A stretch of DNA of 64,000 nt from Virgibacillus proomii (GCF_018916875.1 NZ_JAHLNO010000028.1:1-64000); one strand, 5' to 3'; counted from the stretch's first letter, positions 36,971-47,058 are shown. Made by a program: numbers and translations. Notes: generated from the sequence alone by a model not told the origin.

Positions 36971-37527
36971 AGAGGCTGGGACATAAGCAAATACTAAATA
37001 GCAAAGAGGCTGGGACATAAGCAAATACTAAATAGCAAAAACCGAACAATTCATTTATAATTGTTCGGTTTGTTTGTGTTAAAAAAATTCCTATCATCGC
37101 TACGTCAAACTATTTCGCTTTCCGCGAACACGGCCTCAGCTTCCTCGGAAAGCAAAGATCGCTTTCCTGCGGGATCTTCAGCTCGAGCTATTCCTGCAGG
37201 AGTCTACATATTTTGACTACGCTAAAAACTTGCGTATACACAAGGACGATTTATTGTTCGTTTTTTAATCAGCTGTTTTAGTTATGTCCCAGCCTCTGTT
37301 TGTGTTAAAAAAATTCCTATCATCGCTACGTCAAACTATTTCGCTTTCCGCGGGCACGGCCTCAGCTTCCTCGGAAAGCAAAGATCGCTTTCCTGCGGGA
37401 TCTTCAGCTCGAGCTATTCCCGCAGGAGTCTACATATTTTGACTACGCTAAAAATTTGCGTATACACAAGGACGATTTATTGTTCGTTTTTTAATCAGCT
37501 GTTTTAGTTATGTCCCAGCCTCTTTTT
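36971..37527 (-). mobile_element. Two family E elements in direct tandem (copies 2 and 3)
   Basis: Both copies run opposite to copies 1 and 4. Copy 2 is 36971-37297; its first 34 bp (AGAGGCTGGGACATAAGC...) are duplicated in tandem. Copy 3 (37298-37527) shares everything from GTTTGTGTTAAAAAAATTCC to TGTCCCAGCCTCT but lacks its own left inverted end. The two differ at only a handful of bases (GCGAACACG versus GCGGGCACG, TCCTGCAGG versus TCCCGCAGG), so the duplication is recent. Confidence 0.85.
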
Positions 37528-37599
37528 TATTTACAGTAATTATACATGAGATTTTTATGGTCGAAGTTAAGTTCGGATAAGAAAAACTTCTTCAGCGAT

Positions 37600-37672
37600 A
37601 CATCGAGATTAGCCTTTGATTTTCTTTCGCAGAGAAAAAAGCCTTAGTGAATGAAGTTTAACTTTATCCTTT
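37600..37672 (+). repeat. Right-end remnant of a family B-like element
   Basis: GTGAATGAAGTTTAACTTTAT at 37645-37665 matches the B right end. Upstream is a shortened C-like word, AGCGATACATCGAGATTAGC. The left part is missing. Confidence 0.5.
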
Positions 37673-37738
37673 TTTGAACATGAACTTAAGACTTCATTAT
37701 TATTTACTCTTCTTTATTTGGCAAAACCCATAAGAATT

Positions 37739-37768
37739 GCAGGATATCTAGCGATTAATAGCGAATAT
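37739..37768 (+). promoter_or_regulatory. Sigma-H promoter of spo0F
   Basis: GCAGGATAT (37739-37747), a 12-nt spacer, AGCGAATAT (37760-37768). Both boxes match the SigH consensus RnAGGAwWW - N11-12 - RnnGAATww. spo0F is known to have a SigH promoter in B. subtilis. It lies about 43 bp before the ATG. Confidence 0.8.
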
Positions 37769-37810
37769 TAGTGTTGGGGGACAAATGCTTTAGAAAGGGG
37801 AAGTCTATAA

Positions 37811-38170
37811 ATGGAAAAAGCAATCCTAGTTGTTGACGACCAACCGGGAATCTGTATGCTCCTGAAAGATATTCTTACAGAAGAGGGTTATTATGTGGAG
37901 ACTGCCAATAATGGTAAAGAGGCTATAGATAAAATTAATTCTTTTACTTTTCATTTATTAATGATCGATTACCATTTGCCAATTTTTAACGGTTTAGAAG
38001 TGGTGCGGCAAATAAAGAAAACAAACCTTTACATTCCTACTATTATTATGAGCGGAATGTGTGAAGCTGTCCTTGCTGACAATATAGAATGTACCAATAT
38101 TGTAACGATTATAGGCAAACCGTTTAATATTAAGGAAGTATGTAGGGTTGTAAATTCGATTCTCGGTTAA
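37811..38170 (+). CDS. spo0F: Sporulation response regulator Spo0F
   Basis: 119 aa single-domain receiver. It carries phosphate from sporulation kinases to Spo0B in the phosphorelay that activates Spo0A. The acidic pocket is Asp9/Asp10 (VVDDQPG), the phosphoacceptor is Asp53 (LLMIDYHLP), Ser81 takes the conserved Thr/Ser place and Lys103 lies in GKPF. VDDQ.GI is Spo0F-like. It is rather diverged from B. subtilis Spo0F around the beta4-alpha4 loop (MSGMCEA instead of MTAYGEL). Its position just upstream of fbaA and tal is the standard Bacillus order and supports the name. The AAAGGGG ribosome site is 10 nt before the ATG. Confidence 0.9.
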   Translation: MEKAILVVDDQPGICMLLKDILTEEGYYVETANNGKEAIDKINSFTFHLLMIDYHLPIFNGLEVVRQIKKTNLYIPTIIMSGMCEAVLADNIECTNIVTIIGKPFNIKEVCRVVNSILG

Positions 38171-38271
38171 AATTAAATAAAGTATTGTTGCGCCTTTGGA
38201 CGGTTGTTGGTATTCTTATAGTGTAATTTATTTTGACATAGGTGTAATGTTCATCTAAGAGGAGGATATAC

Positions 38272-39129
38272 ATGCCATTAGTATCAATGAAAGAAATGTT
38301 AGAAAAGGGTAAAGAAAATGGTTATGCGGTAGGTCAGTTTAACTTAAATAACTTGGAATATGCGCAGGCAATTTTACAGGCAGCAGAAGAGGAAAAATCT
38401 CCAGTTATTTTAGGTGTTTCTGAAGGTGCCGCAAGATATATGGGTGGTTTCAATGTAGTAGTGGCCATGGTAAAGTCACTTATGGATTCATATAAAACAA
38501 CTGTGCCAGTAGCTATTCATTTAGATCATGGGTCTAGCTTTGCAAAATGTGCAGAAGCTATTCATGCTGGTTTTACATCCGTAATGATTGATGCATCACA
38601 TGATCCATTGGAAGAAAATATCGAGGTTACAAAAAAAGTTGTAGAATTAGCTCATCTACATGGCGTTTCTGTAGAAGCAGAATTAGGTACAGTTGGTGGG
38701 CAAGAAGATGATGTTATAGCAGACGGTGTTATTTATGCAGATCCCCAAGAATGTAAACAGCTAGTTGATGTAACTGGGATTGATTGCCTGGCACCAGCAC
38801 TCGGATCTGTTCATGGACCGTATAAGGGAGAGCCTAATCTAGGGTTCAAGGAAATGGAAGAAATTCTTGATTTGGTAAAAATACCATTAGTTTTACATGG
38901 TGGAACTGGTATTCCTACAAAAGATATTCAACGTGCCATTTCCTTAGGTACAGCAAAAATTAATGTAAACACAGAAAACCAAATTGCACAAGCGAAAAAA
39001 GTTCGTGAAGTGTTGAACGAAAACCCTGATTTATACGATCCACGTAAATATCTAGGACCGGGTAGAGAAGCGATTAAAGAAACAGTTATTAGCAAAATGC
39101 GTGAATTTGGCTCATCACAAAAAGCTTAA
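38272..39129 (+). CDS. fbaA: Class II fructose-bisphosphate aldolase
   Basis: 285 aa. A zinc-dependent enzyme that cleaves fructose-1,6-bisphosphate into dihydroxyacetone phosphate and glyceraldehyde-3-phosphate. It has AIHLDHGSS (metal His and catalytic Asp), [13 protein letters not shown], the later metal site GSVHGPYKG, and VLHGGTGIP with [10 protein letters not shown] for phosphate binding. GAGGAGG lies 8 nt before the ATG. It heads a run with transaldolase and murA, the same order as in B. subtilis. Confidence 0.96.
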   Translation: MPLVSMKEMLEKGKENGYAVGQFNLNNLEYAQAILQAAEEEKSPVILGVSEGAARYMGGFNVVVAMVKSLMDSYKTTVPVAIHLDHGSSFAKCAEAIHAGFTSVMIDASHDPLEENIEVTKKVVELAHLHGVSVEAELGTVGGQEDDVIADGVIYADPQECKQLVDVTGIDCLAPALGSVHGPYKGEPNLGFKEMEEILDLVKIPLVLHGGTGIPTKDIQRAISLGTAKINVNTENQIAQAKKVREVLNENPDLYDPRKYLGPGREAIKETVISKMREFGSSQKA

Positions 39130-39164
39130 GATGTTTTCAAACAAGATGTGGAGGAGGGGTACGA

Positions 39165-39806
39165 ATGAAGTTTTTTATTGATACAGCAAATATTGATGAG
39201 ATCCGTGAAGCTAATGCCTTAGGAGTACTGGATGGAGTAACAACCAATCCAAGTTTGGTAGCAAAAGAGAATGTTTCATTCCATGATCGTCTGCGTGAAA
39301 TTACAGCAGAGGTTTCTGGGTCTGTTAGTGCCGAAGTAATCTCTGAAGACGCAGAAGGTATGATTCGTGAAGGAAAGGAATTAGCAGCCATTGCATCAAA
39401 TATTACCGTTAAAGTTCCAATGACTTTAGAAGGCTTAAAAGCAGTAAAGACCTTTAGTGATTTAAATATTAAGACGAATGTTACACTTATTTTTAATGCA
39501 AATCAAGCTTTACTTGCAGCTCGAGCAGGTGCTACCTATGTATCACCGTTTCTGGGTCGTTTAGATGATTTCGGTCATAATGGAATGGATTTAATCCAAA
39601 CAATTGCTACCATATTTAAAAAGCACGATATTAAAACAGAAATTATTGCTGCATCAATACGTCATCCTTTACATGTAATAGAAGCTGCTCTTCATGGTGC
39701 ACATATTGCGACAATTCCGTTTAAGGTTTTAGAGCAGCTTGTTAAGCATCCGTTAACCGACCAAGGAATTGAAAAATTCTTAGCAGATTGGAATAAACAA
39801 AATTAA
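39165..39806 (+). CDS. tal: Transaldolase (short TalB/Fsa-type)
   Basis: 213 aa. The short class of transaldolases, related to fructose-6-phosphate aldolase, transfers a dihydroxyacetone unit in the non-oxidative pentose phosphate pathway. The Schiff-base Lys83 lies in ITVKVPMT. Other conserved stretches are [46 protein letters not shown] and [10 protein letters not shown]. It follows fbaA by 35 bp with GGAGGGG upstream and is probably in the same transcript. It corresponds to B. subtilis ywjH (tal). Confidence 0.95.
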   Translation: MKFFIDTANIDEIREANALGVLDGVTTNPSLVAKENVSFHDRLREITAEVSGSVSAEVISEDAEGMIREGKELAAIASNITVKVPMTLEGLKAVKTFSDLNIKTNVTLIFNANQALLAARAGATYVSPFLGRLDDFGHNGMDLIQTIATIFKKHDIKTEIIAASIRHPLHVIEAALHGAHIATIPFKVLEQLVKHPLTDQGIEKFLADWNKQN

Positions 39807-39814
39807 TTGTATAA

Positions 39815-39933
39815 TAATGGAAAAACAGCGCAACCTAAGGAGCAAATGCAGTTGTATTCACTGCGATAAAGATTGCAAGTGGTGTGGACATACACTAGGA
39901 TCCACATGATCCTTGCCTAAGTGGGGTTTTTAT
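39815..39933 (+). promoter_or_regulatory. murA leader with overlapping dyads
   Basis: The leader has AGGATC-CACAT-GATCCT, a second possible stem GTGGA...TCCAC, and the murA ribosome site GTGGGG close behind. Alternative pairings can be drawn, but there is no T run to make a standard terminator. A structured leader is possible and unproven. Confidence 0.3.
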
Positions 39934-41220
39934 ATGCAAAAAATGTTCGTTGAAGGTGGCCATCTGCTAAATGGCAAAGTAAGAATCAGTGGGGCAAAAA
40001 ATAGTGCAGTTGCATTGTTGCCAGCAGCGATATTAGCTGATTCTAGTGTAACAATTGAGGGACTTCCACAAATTTCTGACGTATTTACGCTCGGTGATTT
40101 ATTGGAGGAGATAGGTGGATCGGTTTCCTGGGATGGACAAACCGTTAATATTGATCCTGCAAATATGGTGGCCATGCCACTTCCAAATGGAAAAGTAAAA
40201 AAGCTTAGGGCATCGTATTATTTTATGGGTGCGATGCTCGGCAAGTTCAATAAAGCGGTAATAGGTCTTCCTGGCGGCTGCTTTTTAGGACCACGTCCAA
40301 TTGATCAGCATATAAAAGGATTTGAAGCTCTTGGTGCAGAAGTCACGAATGAGCAAGGCGCAATTTACTTGCGCGCTAAAGAATTGATCGGTGCACGTAT
40401 CTATTTAGATGTCGTGAGTGTTGGAGCAACGATTAACATAATGTTAGCAGCGGTCAAAGCTAAAGGGAAGACGATTATCGAAAATGCTGCTAAAGAACCG
40501 GAGATTATTGATGTAGCTACATTGCTCACCAATATGGGAGCGAAAATTAAAGGTGTAGGTACGGATGTTATTCGTATTGAAGGTGTTTCTCATTTAAGTG
40601 GATGTCGTCATACAATCATACCGGACCGTATTGAGGCAGGGACATATGCAATTGCAGCTGCTGCTATGGGAAAAGAAGTTGTAATCGATAATGTGATTCC
40701 TACACATTTAGAGTCCTTATTAGCTAAGCTGCGTGAGATGGGGCTCCCTATTGAAGAAAGCAATGAGTCACTCTTAATTAGACCAAAAGATTTATTGAAA
40801 AGTGTTGACATAAAAACATTGGTTTACCCCGGATTTCCTACCGATCTCCAACAGCCGTTTACGTCCTTGTTAACAAAGGCGAATAATACAGGTGTTGTAA
40901 CAGATACAATATATTCTGCAAGATTGAAGCATATCGATGAGTTAAGAAGAATGAACGCTTCGATTAAAGTAGAAGGTGGCTCAGCTATTGTTACAGGTCC
41001 TGTAAAATTACAAGGAGCAAAAGTAAATGCAACAGATCTTCGTGCTGGAGCTTCGTTAATAATTGCTGGTCTAATGGCAGAAGGAATTACAGAAATTACG
41101 GGTCTCGATCATATCGATCGTGGCTATGAAAACATCACAGAAAAATTAACAAATCTTGGCGCTAAAATTTGGCGTGATGAAATGACAGAACAAGAAGTAC
41201 AAGAGCTACAAAACTCTTAA
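39934..41220 (+). CDS. murA: UDP-N-acetylglucosamine 1-carboxyvinyltransferase
   Basis: 428 aa from the ATG at 39934, 7 nt after GTGGGG; the TTG at 39913 upstream has no ribosome site. It catalyses the first committed step of peptidoglycan precursor synthesis and is the fosfomycin target. Lys22-Asn23 lie in GAKNSAVA and the active-site Cys116 in [15 protein letters not shown]. The fosfomycin-reactive cysteine is present, so this gene gives no sign of intrinsic target resistance. Its position after fbaA-tal matches the second B. subtilis paralogue (murAB, also named murZ). Confidence 0.94.
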   Translation: MQKMFVEGGHLLNGKVRISGAKNSAVALLPAAILADSSVTIEGLPQISDVFTLGDLLEEIGGSVSWDGQTVNIDPANMVAMPLPNGKVKKLRASYYFMGAMLGKFNKAVIGLPGGCFLGPRPIDQHIKGFEALGAEVTNEQGAIYLRAKELIGARIYLDVVSVGATINIMLAAVKAKGKTIIENAAKEPEIIDVATLLTNMGAKIKGVGTDVIRIEGVSHLSGCRHTIIPDRIEAGTYAIAAAAMGKEVVIDNVIPTHLESLLAKLREMGLPIEESNESLLIRPKDLLKSVDIKTLVYPGFPTDLQQPFTSLLTKANNTGVVTDTIYSARLKHIDELRRMNASIKVEGGSAIVTGPVKLQGAKVNATDLRAGASLIIAGLMAEGITEITGLDHIDRGYENITEKLTNLGAKIWRDEMTEQEVQELQNS

Positions 41221-41614
41221 ATTGCTGTCAAGAAGAGGATAAATGGACCTAAGATAATTAAGATTGTAACGTCCTTGAAAATGCGCGATGTATAACTATC
41301 GACGCATTTCTTGTTGTTGTAACGCCGACACTACACATCTTGTGCGTTAAAACTGTAAGATGGAGGAGTTTTAGCACCACATCATAGTGCAGGTGACCGT
41401 CTAGTTGCGTGTATACTTTGGAAATTAAAATTTCTATTTCGTCGCCTTAACTTTTTTACACTACAGTTTAATGCATCCTAAGCGATGAATGTTGACGCAT
41501 TATTTTATCTTGTCTTTTTTAATAACCTCTTAAATAGATATAATACAACAACAGTAGCCTTTGTAAAATTTCTTCTTGGGATGAGGATATTTTACTAAAG
41601 GGAGAGATTTATTA
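41221..41614. other. murA-glpX spacer with a reverse family C fragment
   Basis: 41270-41310 carries a C-like unit in reverse sense (CGTCCTTGAAAATGCGCGATG). The rest has no open frame or stem that I can name. AAAGGGAGAG ahead of glpX is a good ribosome site. Confidence 0.4.
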
Positions 41615-42580
41615 ATGGAAAGAAGTTTAACGATGGAGTTAGTACGTGTCACAGAAGCAGCTGCATTAAAATCAGCACGTTGGATGGGTAGAGGAAAAAA
41701 AGAAGAAGCTGATGATGCAGCAACTACAGCCATGCGTGCTGTTTTTGATACAATACCAATGCAAGGAACAGTTGTTATTGGTGAAGGAGAAATGGACGAA
41801 GCACCTATGCTTTATATAGGTGAAAAATTGGGAACCGGTAATGGACCGGGAGTTGATGTAGCTGTTGACCCACTAGAAGGAACGAGTATTGTGGCAAATG
41901 GTTCTTGGAATGCCCTTTCTGTTATAGCTATAGCTGATAAAGGTACATTGTTACACGCACCAGATATGTATATGAATAAAATTGCAGTTGGTCCAGAAGC
42001 AGTTGGTCAAATTGATATTAATGCTTCTACCTTAGAAAACTTGGAAGCTGTTGCCAAAGCTAAAAATAAAGCAATAGAAGATATAGTTGTGACTGTATTG
42101 GATAGACCACGTCATCATAAGTTAATTGAAGAAATCCGCGAGGCCGGTGCTCGCATTAAACTTATTTCAAATGGTGACGTAGCAGGAGCAATTAATACTG
42201 CATTCGATGAAACAGGCGTTGATATTTTAATGGGAATTGGTGGTGCTCCAGAAGGTGTCATTGCAGCTGTTGCTCTAAAATGCCTTGGTGGCGAAATGCA
42301 AGGAAAACTTTTTCCAACCAATCAAGAGCAAACCGATCGTTGTTTGAAAATGGGTATAGATGATCTGAATAAAGTATTATACATGAAGGATTTTTGTAAT
42401 GGTGATGATGCGATTTTTGCTGCTACAGGTGTGACGGATGGTGAACTATTGAGAGGAGTTCAATTTAAAGGCAAGCAAGCAACAACAGAAACTGTCGTGA
42501 TGCGAGCAAAAAGTGGCACAGTACGTTTTATTGATGGTACGCATAGTTTACAGAAAAAGCCTAATCTTGTTATTAAGTAA
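41615..42580 (+). CDS. glpX: Class II fructose-1,6-bisphosphatase
   Basis: 321 aa. It removes the 1-phosphate of fructose-1,6-bisphosphate for gluconeogenesis. The GlpX-type metal sites are visible: [15 protein letters not shown] near 57-71 and [13 protein letters not shown] near 88. DRPRH and GIGGAPEGV follow later. The ribosome site is strong. As in B. subtilis (ywjI), it lies between murA and rho. Confidence 0.95.
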   Translation: MERSLTMELVRVTEAAALKSARWMGRGKKEEADDAATTAMRAVFDTIPMQGTVVIGEGEMDEAPMLYIGEKLGTGNGPGVDVAVDPLEGTSIVANGSWNALSVIAIADKGTLLHAPDMYMNKIAVGPEAVGQIDINASTLENLEAVAKAKNKAIEDIVVTVLDRPRHHKLIEEIREAGARIKLISNGDVAGAINTAFDETGVDILMGIGGAPEGVIAAVALKCLGGEMQGKLFPTNQEQTDRCLKMGIDDLNKVLYMKDFCNGDDAIFAATGVTDGELLRGVQFKGKQATTETVVMRAKSGTVRFIDGTHSLQKKPNLVIK

Positions 42581-42649
42581 TGTATGAAACCACCAAAAAA
42601 TGGTAACAAATAAGTGATAAGTATATTTTCTCCATTATAGATAAAGGGA

Positions 42650-42682
42650 GAGGAAGCCAATCAAACGGCTTCCTTTTCTATT
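42650..42682 (+). terminator. glpX terminator
   Basis: Stem GGAAGCC / GGCTTCC with loop AATCAAAC, then TTTTCTATT. Confidence 0.75.
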
Positions 42683-42689
42683 AGTTTTA

Positions 42690-43814
42690 CCTAAGGAAAA
42701 AACTTTCGTATAAACTGGTAACAGTAATAGTGCCTGAGGTTTTACGAATAAGTATAACTAGTAATCGCTGCGTAAAAGGCTTAGCGCTAACCAAGAATTT
42801 AAAGCGGATGGTTGCAAGCTCCGTATATAGTGTTAAACTTATGATAAGGAAGAAATGATTTGCTGTAATACTTCTTCTTGAAGAGAAAAAGCTAAATTCC
42901 TAGAAAAGTTACTGTAGTTTGCTTGTAATGCATGTTCAAAAAGAGGTTGAGATCAGGCTCGAGGTCGGCTTAAGATTGAGCGTCCTTCAAAAATGCGCGG
43001 CTGTATTGCTGTCGCAGCTTTCCCTATTATCTTGTAATGCCGACATTAGCAAGTCTTGGGCCTAAGTTCGAGGCAGTGTAGTTTAAGAATAGTGTATAAA
43101 GTTAGAAACATGTGCTGCAAGACGAGAAGCAAAAACACTAGTCGAACGCCTAGTTGCAACTAATTAGAATTTAAAGTAAAACTGTATCCCAGGAGTGTTA
43201 TTCTCCTTGAAAAAGAAGTACGCTTTTTCTGCGTGCGATGTGTTGCTAACGTAGCTTTCCATGTCCAGTCAACCCAAACCAATTAGGAATTTATAAGTCG
43301 TTTCGCTTGCAATGGTCAAGCTAATAAAAGCTGTTTGAAGCGAGAGAAATACCTTTTCTTGACTGAGGATTTCACTACGTCATCTTCATCTTCAGTGTTA
43401 AATTTTATCCATTTAACGTATGAGAAATTTGATGAGTCATTTTTTATGGACTTTTTGAATACCCTCTTGAAAAAAATTTTTCCTGATGTGCTATACTAAA
43501 GTAATCGTAATCATAGAATTTCTTTTAATATTTATCATTATATTGTTGAATCTTAAGTGGTAAAAGGTTATTATGGTATATGTTTACGATATATGTGTGT
43601 AATTTGTTGAACTTCTAATCTAGCTTCTAAATCTTTCTTCTTTTCTGCAAGGACAGACCTTCCAACAAAGAAGTGAAAACTCTAATTTATAGAAAGCCGT
43701 TTATGCAAATGGTATAGATAGAAAGGAACGTTTTTTATATCTGCAGATACTTACTATAATTTTCTAGAACGTACATGTGAATGCTTAAGTGGAATAAGAT
43801 CTAAGATGAAATAA
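42690..43814. other. Long gene-free stretch before rho
   Basis: More than 1.1 kb with no convincing open frame. It has reverse family C fragments near 42980-43025 and 43200-43260 (CTCCTTGAAAAAGAAG, TTTTTCTGCGTGCGATGTG). The element-like segment 42940-43090 contains AGGTCGGC and GCCGACATT. A TATACT box near 43494 lies 19 nt after TTGAAA, a poor promoter candidate for a long rho leader. Confidence 0.4.
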
Positions 43815-43968
43815 TTTATCCCGCATTAAGGTGCCGTAAGACTCCCACTTCAAAGAGGCTAAGTTGGTACCAAAGGGTCTAAGTGAGAGAAAACGGCACC
43901 TAAATGCCCGATTCGTTCAACTAACATTTCTTGGGAAAAGCATTCCAAGAAATGAAGTTTCACTTTAT
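43815..43968 (+). repeat. Family B copy upstream of rho
   Basis: TTTAT at 43815-43819 and 43964-43968. The left hairpin is GGTGCCGTAAGACTCCCACTT / AAGTGAGAGAAAACGGCACC. The right hairpin has a different, covarying sequence: CATTTCTTGGGA / TTCCAAGAAATG. It then has AAGTTTCAC and TTTAT. Confidence 0.9.
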
Positions 43969-44175
43969 ACTCATGATCAGTGAACGTTTTTATCATAGTT
44001 TTCTAAAGATTATAAACAAGTAAGAGTTCCATATTCAAGTAGATAGTTATTGGGAAAGCAAGTTACTTAATGAGTGATTTTTTCAAATTCCTCAGTATTA
44101 TTGGCTTCCTGTATCCTAAATTTGCCTGAGCGAACTCTACAGTTAAAATATTTTAATAGGCGTGGTGATTATTAG

Positions 44176-45459
44176 ATGGCAGGATTAACTATCTCCCGTT
44201 TGGAGACGTTAACATTAAAGGAAATATACCAATTAGCTAGAGAATATAAAATTTCTTATTACGCAAAGTTAACGAAAAAAGAACTTATTTTTGCAATTTT
44301 AAAAGCACAGGCAGAAAAAGATGGTTATCTATTTATGGATGGAATTTTGGAAATAATTCCTTCTGAAGGGTTCGGATTTCTCCGTCCAATTAATTATTCA
44401 CCCAGTGCTGAGGATATTTACATTTCAGCTTCACAAATTCGCCGTTTTGACTTACGTAATGGGGATAAAGTATCCGGGAAAGTACGTCCTCCAAAGGAAA
44501 ATGAAAGATATTATGGTTTACTCCATGTGGATGCTGTTAATGGAGAAGACCCGGAAACAGCAAAAGAACGAGTTCATTTTCCTGCGTTAACCGCATTATA
44601 TCCAAATCGACTAATGAAGCTGGAGACGGAAACAAATAATTTATCAACTCGAATTATTGATTTGATGACCCCAGTTGGTTATGGACAACGTGGATTGATT
44701 GTAGCACCCCCTAAAGCCGGGAAAACAACTTTATTAAAAGAGATTGCCAACAGCATCTCGCAAAACCATCCAAATGCGAAGCTTATCATTTTGTTAGTCG
44801 ATGAACGTCCAGAGGAAGTCACTGATATTGAACGATCGGTTCATCCGGATGTAGATGTAGTAAGTTCTACCTTTGATGAAGTTCCAGAAAGTCATATTAA
44901 AGTATCTGAATTAGTATTAGAACGGGCAATGCGACTAGTAGAGCATAAACGAGATGTCATTGTGCTAATGGATAGCATTACCCGACTAGCAAGGGCTTAT
45001 AACCTTGTCATTCCTCCTAGTGGTCGCACATTATCTGGGGGAATTGATCCAGCTGCTTTTCACCGTCCAAAACGATTTTTTGGAGCTGCACGTAATATTG
45101 AAGAAGGTGGCAGTTTTACCATTTTAGCTACAGCATTAATTGACACTGGATCCCGAATGGATGATGTTATTTATGAGGAATTTAAAGGGACCGGAAATAT
45201 GGAATTGCATTTGGATCGCAATTTAGCACAGCGTCGTATTTTTCCGGCTATTGATATTCTGCGTTCCGGAACAAGGAAGGAAGAATTACTTGTCAATAAA
45301 TCACATCTGGATAAGATGTGGGCAATTCGTAAAACAATGCAAGATTCCAACGATTTTTTAGAACGATTTTTAAGAAGATTAAAGGCTTCAAAAAATAATG
45401 AAGAGTTTTTTCAAATGATGGACGAAGAAATGAAACGGCGTGGAGTGAGACGATCTTAA
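44176..45459 (+). CDS. rho: Transcription termination factor Rho
   Basis: 427 aa hexameric RNA helicase. The N-terminal Rho-N domain is followed by the RNA-binding cold-shock-like domain ([31 protein letters not shown]) and the RecA-like ATPase with Walker [16 protein letters not shown] and the downstream [12 protein letters not shown], Walker [17 protein letters not shown] and [11 protein letters not shown]. All motifs are intact. The ribosome site before the ATG is weak (GGCGTGGTG). The long, repeat-bearing leader could allow autoregulation, as known for rho elsewhere. Confidence 0.96.
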   Translation: MAGLTISRLETLTLKEIYQLAREYKISYYAKLTKKELIFAILKAQAEKDGYLFMDGILEIIPSEGFGFLRPINYSPSAEDIYISASQIRRFDLRNGDKVSGKVRPPKENERYYGLLHVDAVNGEDPETAKERVHFPALTALYPNRLMKLETETNNLSTRIIDLMTPVGYGQRGLIVAPPKAGKTTLLKEIANSISQNHPNAKLIILLVDERPEEVTDIERSVHPDVDVVSSTFDEVPESHIKVSELVLERAMRLVEHKRDVIVLMDSITRLARAYNLVIPPSGRTLSGGIDPAAFHRPKRFFGAARNIEEGGSFTILATALIDTGSRMDDVIYEEFKGTGNMELHLDRNLAQRRIFPAIDILRSGTRKEELLVNKSHLDKMWAIRKTMQDSNDFLERFLRRLKASKNNEEFFQMMDEEMKRRGVRRS

Positions 45460-45700
45460 GCGCTGGAATAAATTTCTTTATACGTATCAGACTATTAATA
45501 GACCATCATAACTTTGACAGCTTATGATGGTAAAGCAAATATAACAATACCGTTATGGTTAAGGTAAAACCTACTATTGCATTCCATGAATCATCCTGTT
45601 ATAATCTCTTTATGTGAGTTTAGATAAGGTATTATACCTGTGACGGCTCTTACAATAACTCTGTTTCCAAGGGATTCAGGGCAAAAAGGAGTGGAAAGAC

Positions 45701-45946
45701 ATGAAAAAAGATATTCATCCGGAGTACAGAAAAGTAGTATTTCTTGATACGAGCTCCGACTTTAAATTCTTGAGTGGTTCTACCAAATCTTCAAATGAAA
45801 CGATTGAATGGGAAGACGGAAATACGTATCCATTAATTCGTGTGGAGATTAGTTCAGCTTCACATCCATTCTACACTGGAAAGCAAAAAGCTGATAAAGT
45901 AGGTGGACGTGTAGATCGCTTCAAGAAGAAATATAATATGAAGTAA
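45701..45946 (+). CDS. rpmE2: Ribosomal protein L31 type B (zinc-free)
   Basis: 81 aa with no cysteine. The sequence [39 protein letters not shown], in pieces, with [20 protein letters not shown] and [13 protein letters not shown], is the type B (YtiA-like) L31. That type lacks the zinc CxxC pairs of RpmE. In B. subtilis the cysteine-containing rpmE follows rho and ytiA lies elsewhere under Zur control. Here the zinc-free form stands at the housekeeping site after rho, 241 bp downstream. AAAAGGAG lies 8-9 nt before the ATG. Confidence 0.93.
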   Translation: MKKDIHPEYRKVVFLDTSSDFKFLSGSTKSSNETIEWEDGNTYPLIRVEISSASHPFYTGKQKADKVGGRVDRFKKKYNMK

Positions 45947-45987
45947 GCAGAAGAGAAGAATTCTGCTACAAAAGGTTTAATAACGTA

Positions 45988-46026
45988 TAAAACAGGCAAA
46001 ATGTTGCATCTTTGCCTGTTTTTTAG
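45988..46026 (+). terminator. L31 gene terminator
   Basis: Stem AAACAGGCAAA / TTTGCCTGTTTTTT, loop ATGTTGCATC. Confidence 0.85.
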
Positions 46027-46074
46027 TTTTTTAATGTTTAGGAAACGATAAATCTTGTTCATTACGGGTAATTT

Positions 46075-46240
46075 TTTTATGACATCTCGTCCTATCCAGC
46101 TTCAGCGCCTAGCCTCTTAAGATCGCTTCACTCCTTCTGCGGCAACAGTCTCCTCGTCGGAGTTTCAGCGCTTATCAGGGCTTACCAAGGCGTTTCTAGC
46201 TTTTGTTCCGTAAAGGGCATTTAATATTTAGTCTAGAAGT
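46075..46240. repeat. Dispersed GC-richer repeat (CAGC.TCAGCGCCTAGC type)
   Basis: 46095-46165 (CAGCTTCAGCGCCTAGCC, GATCGCTTCACTC) is similar to 62483-62520 (GTTTCAGCGTCTAGC, GAGGTCGCTTCACTC). Such segments are common in spacers of Bacillaceae. No coding capacity. Confidence 0.5.
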
Positions 46241-46364
46241 TAATGTAAATATTTTGTGTATCCATGCAACTAGCAGCTCCCCCTGTACTAGAGAGCTTGG
46301 CACTAATAAGTTCTCTATAAGTAAATTTGGAGAAAATGAATGATCCTAAGTGCAAAGTTGCTGC

Positions 46365-46531
46365 TTTATCCTGCATGTAACTGGCAGTAAGACCTGCCCT
46401 TTCATGCTTCGAGGTAAAACCAAGGAGGATATAAGTGGAGGATCCAACTGCAAGTCAAATGCCCGATTCTGTTCATTCTAACAATCAGTGGGGATAAAAG
46501 AAAACCCCCACTGATTGAAGATTCACTTTAT
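46365..46531 (+). repeat. Family B-prime copy
   Basis: TTTAT at 46365-46369 and 46527-46531. The left hairpin is AACTGGCAGTAAGACC... / GATCCAACTGCAAGT and the right hairpin CAATCAGTGGGG / CCCCCACTGATTG, with the ATGCCCGATTCTGTTCATT linker. It has the same architecture as B but different stem sequences. Confidence 0.88.
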
Positions 46532-46569
46532 CGTCTTCCTTATAAAAACCAACAGCAGGAATTTGTTTT

Positions 46570-46811
46570 TATACTATAGGAAAGTATAAAATTTTAGGGT
46601 TTATCCCGCATGTAAGGTGCCGTAGGACTTCCACTATAAGATCCTGAGTTGGTACAAAAGGGTCAAAGTGGAAGAAAACGGCACCTAAATGCCCGATTCG
46701 TTCAAACTAACATTCCGTGTAAAAAGCATTCCACGGAATGAAGTTTCACTTTATAGTATAAGAAAAACTACAGCTTTCGCTAAAGACTTGGCGACAAGCA
46801 AGTTTTTCTAA
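46570..46811 (+). repeat. Repeat A copy 6 interrupted by a family B element
   Basis: The left part of A (46570-46604) ends ...TTTTAGGGTTTAT. Family B fills 46605-46749. TTTAT then repeats at 46750-46754 and A resumes with AGTATAAGAAAAACTACAGC to 46811. Removing B and one TTTAT gives exactly the A sequence seen at 19343 and 62270. B's right hairpin here is CATTCCGTG / CACGGAATG. Confidence 0.93.
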
Positions 46812-47058
46812 GGATCAACATAAATAAAATGGACACGTTAATAGATAGAAAAACTGATAAGTCTAATTGACTCCGAGTCTAACAAACAGCAGGAGACAAA
46901 AGTAGTCTCGGATAGATTAGAGTTTTGTTTTTGTAAAAGATGCGAAAACGTTCTTTAAAATTTTTAGAAGTATAAATTTAAGGTTTTGTATCTTCTCGTA
47001 GTTATAAATAGATGCGGGTAAACAATTTTAGAAATGATTGAAAGAGAGGGCATGGAGC

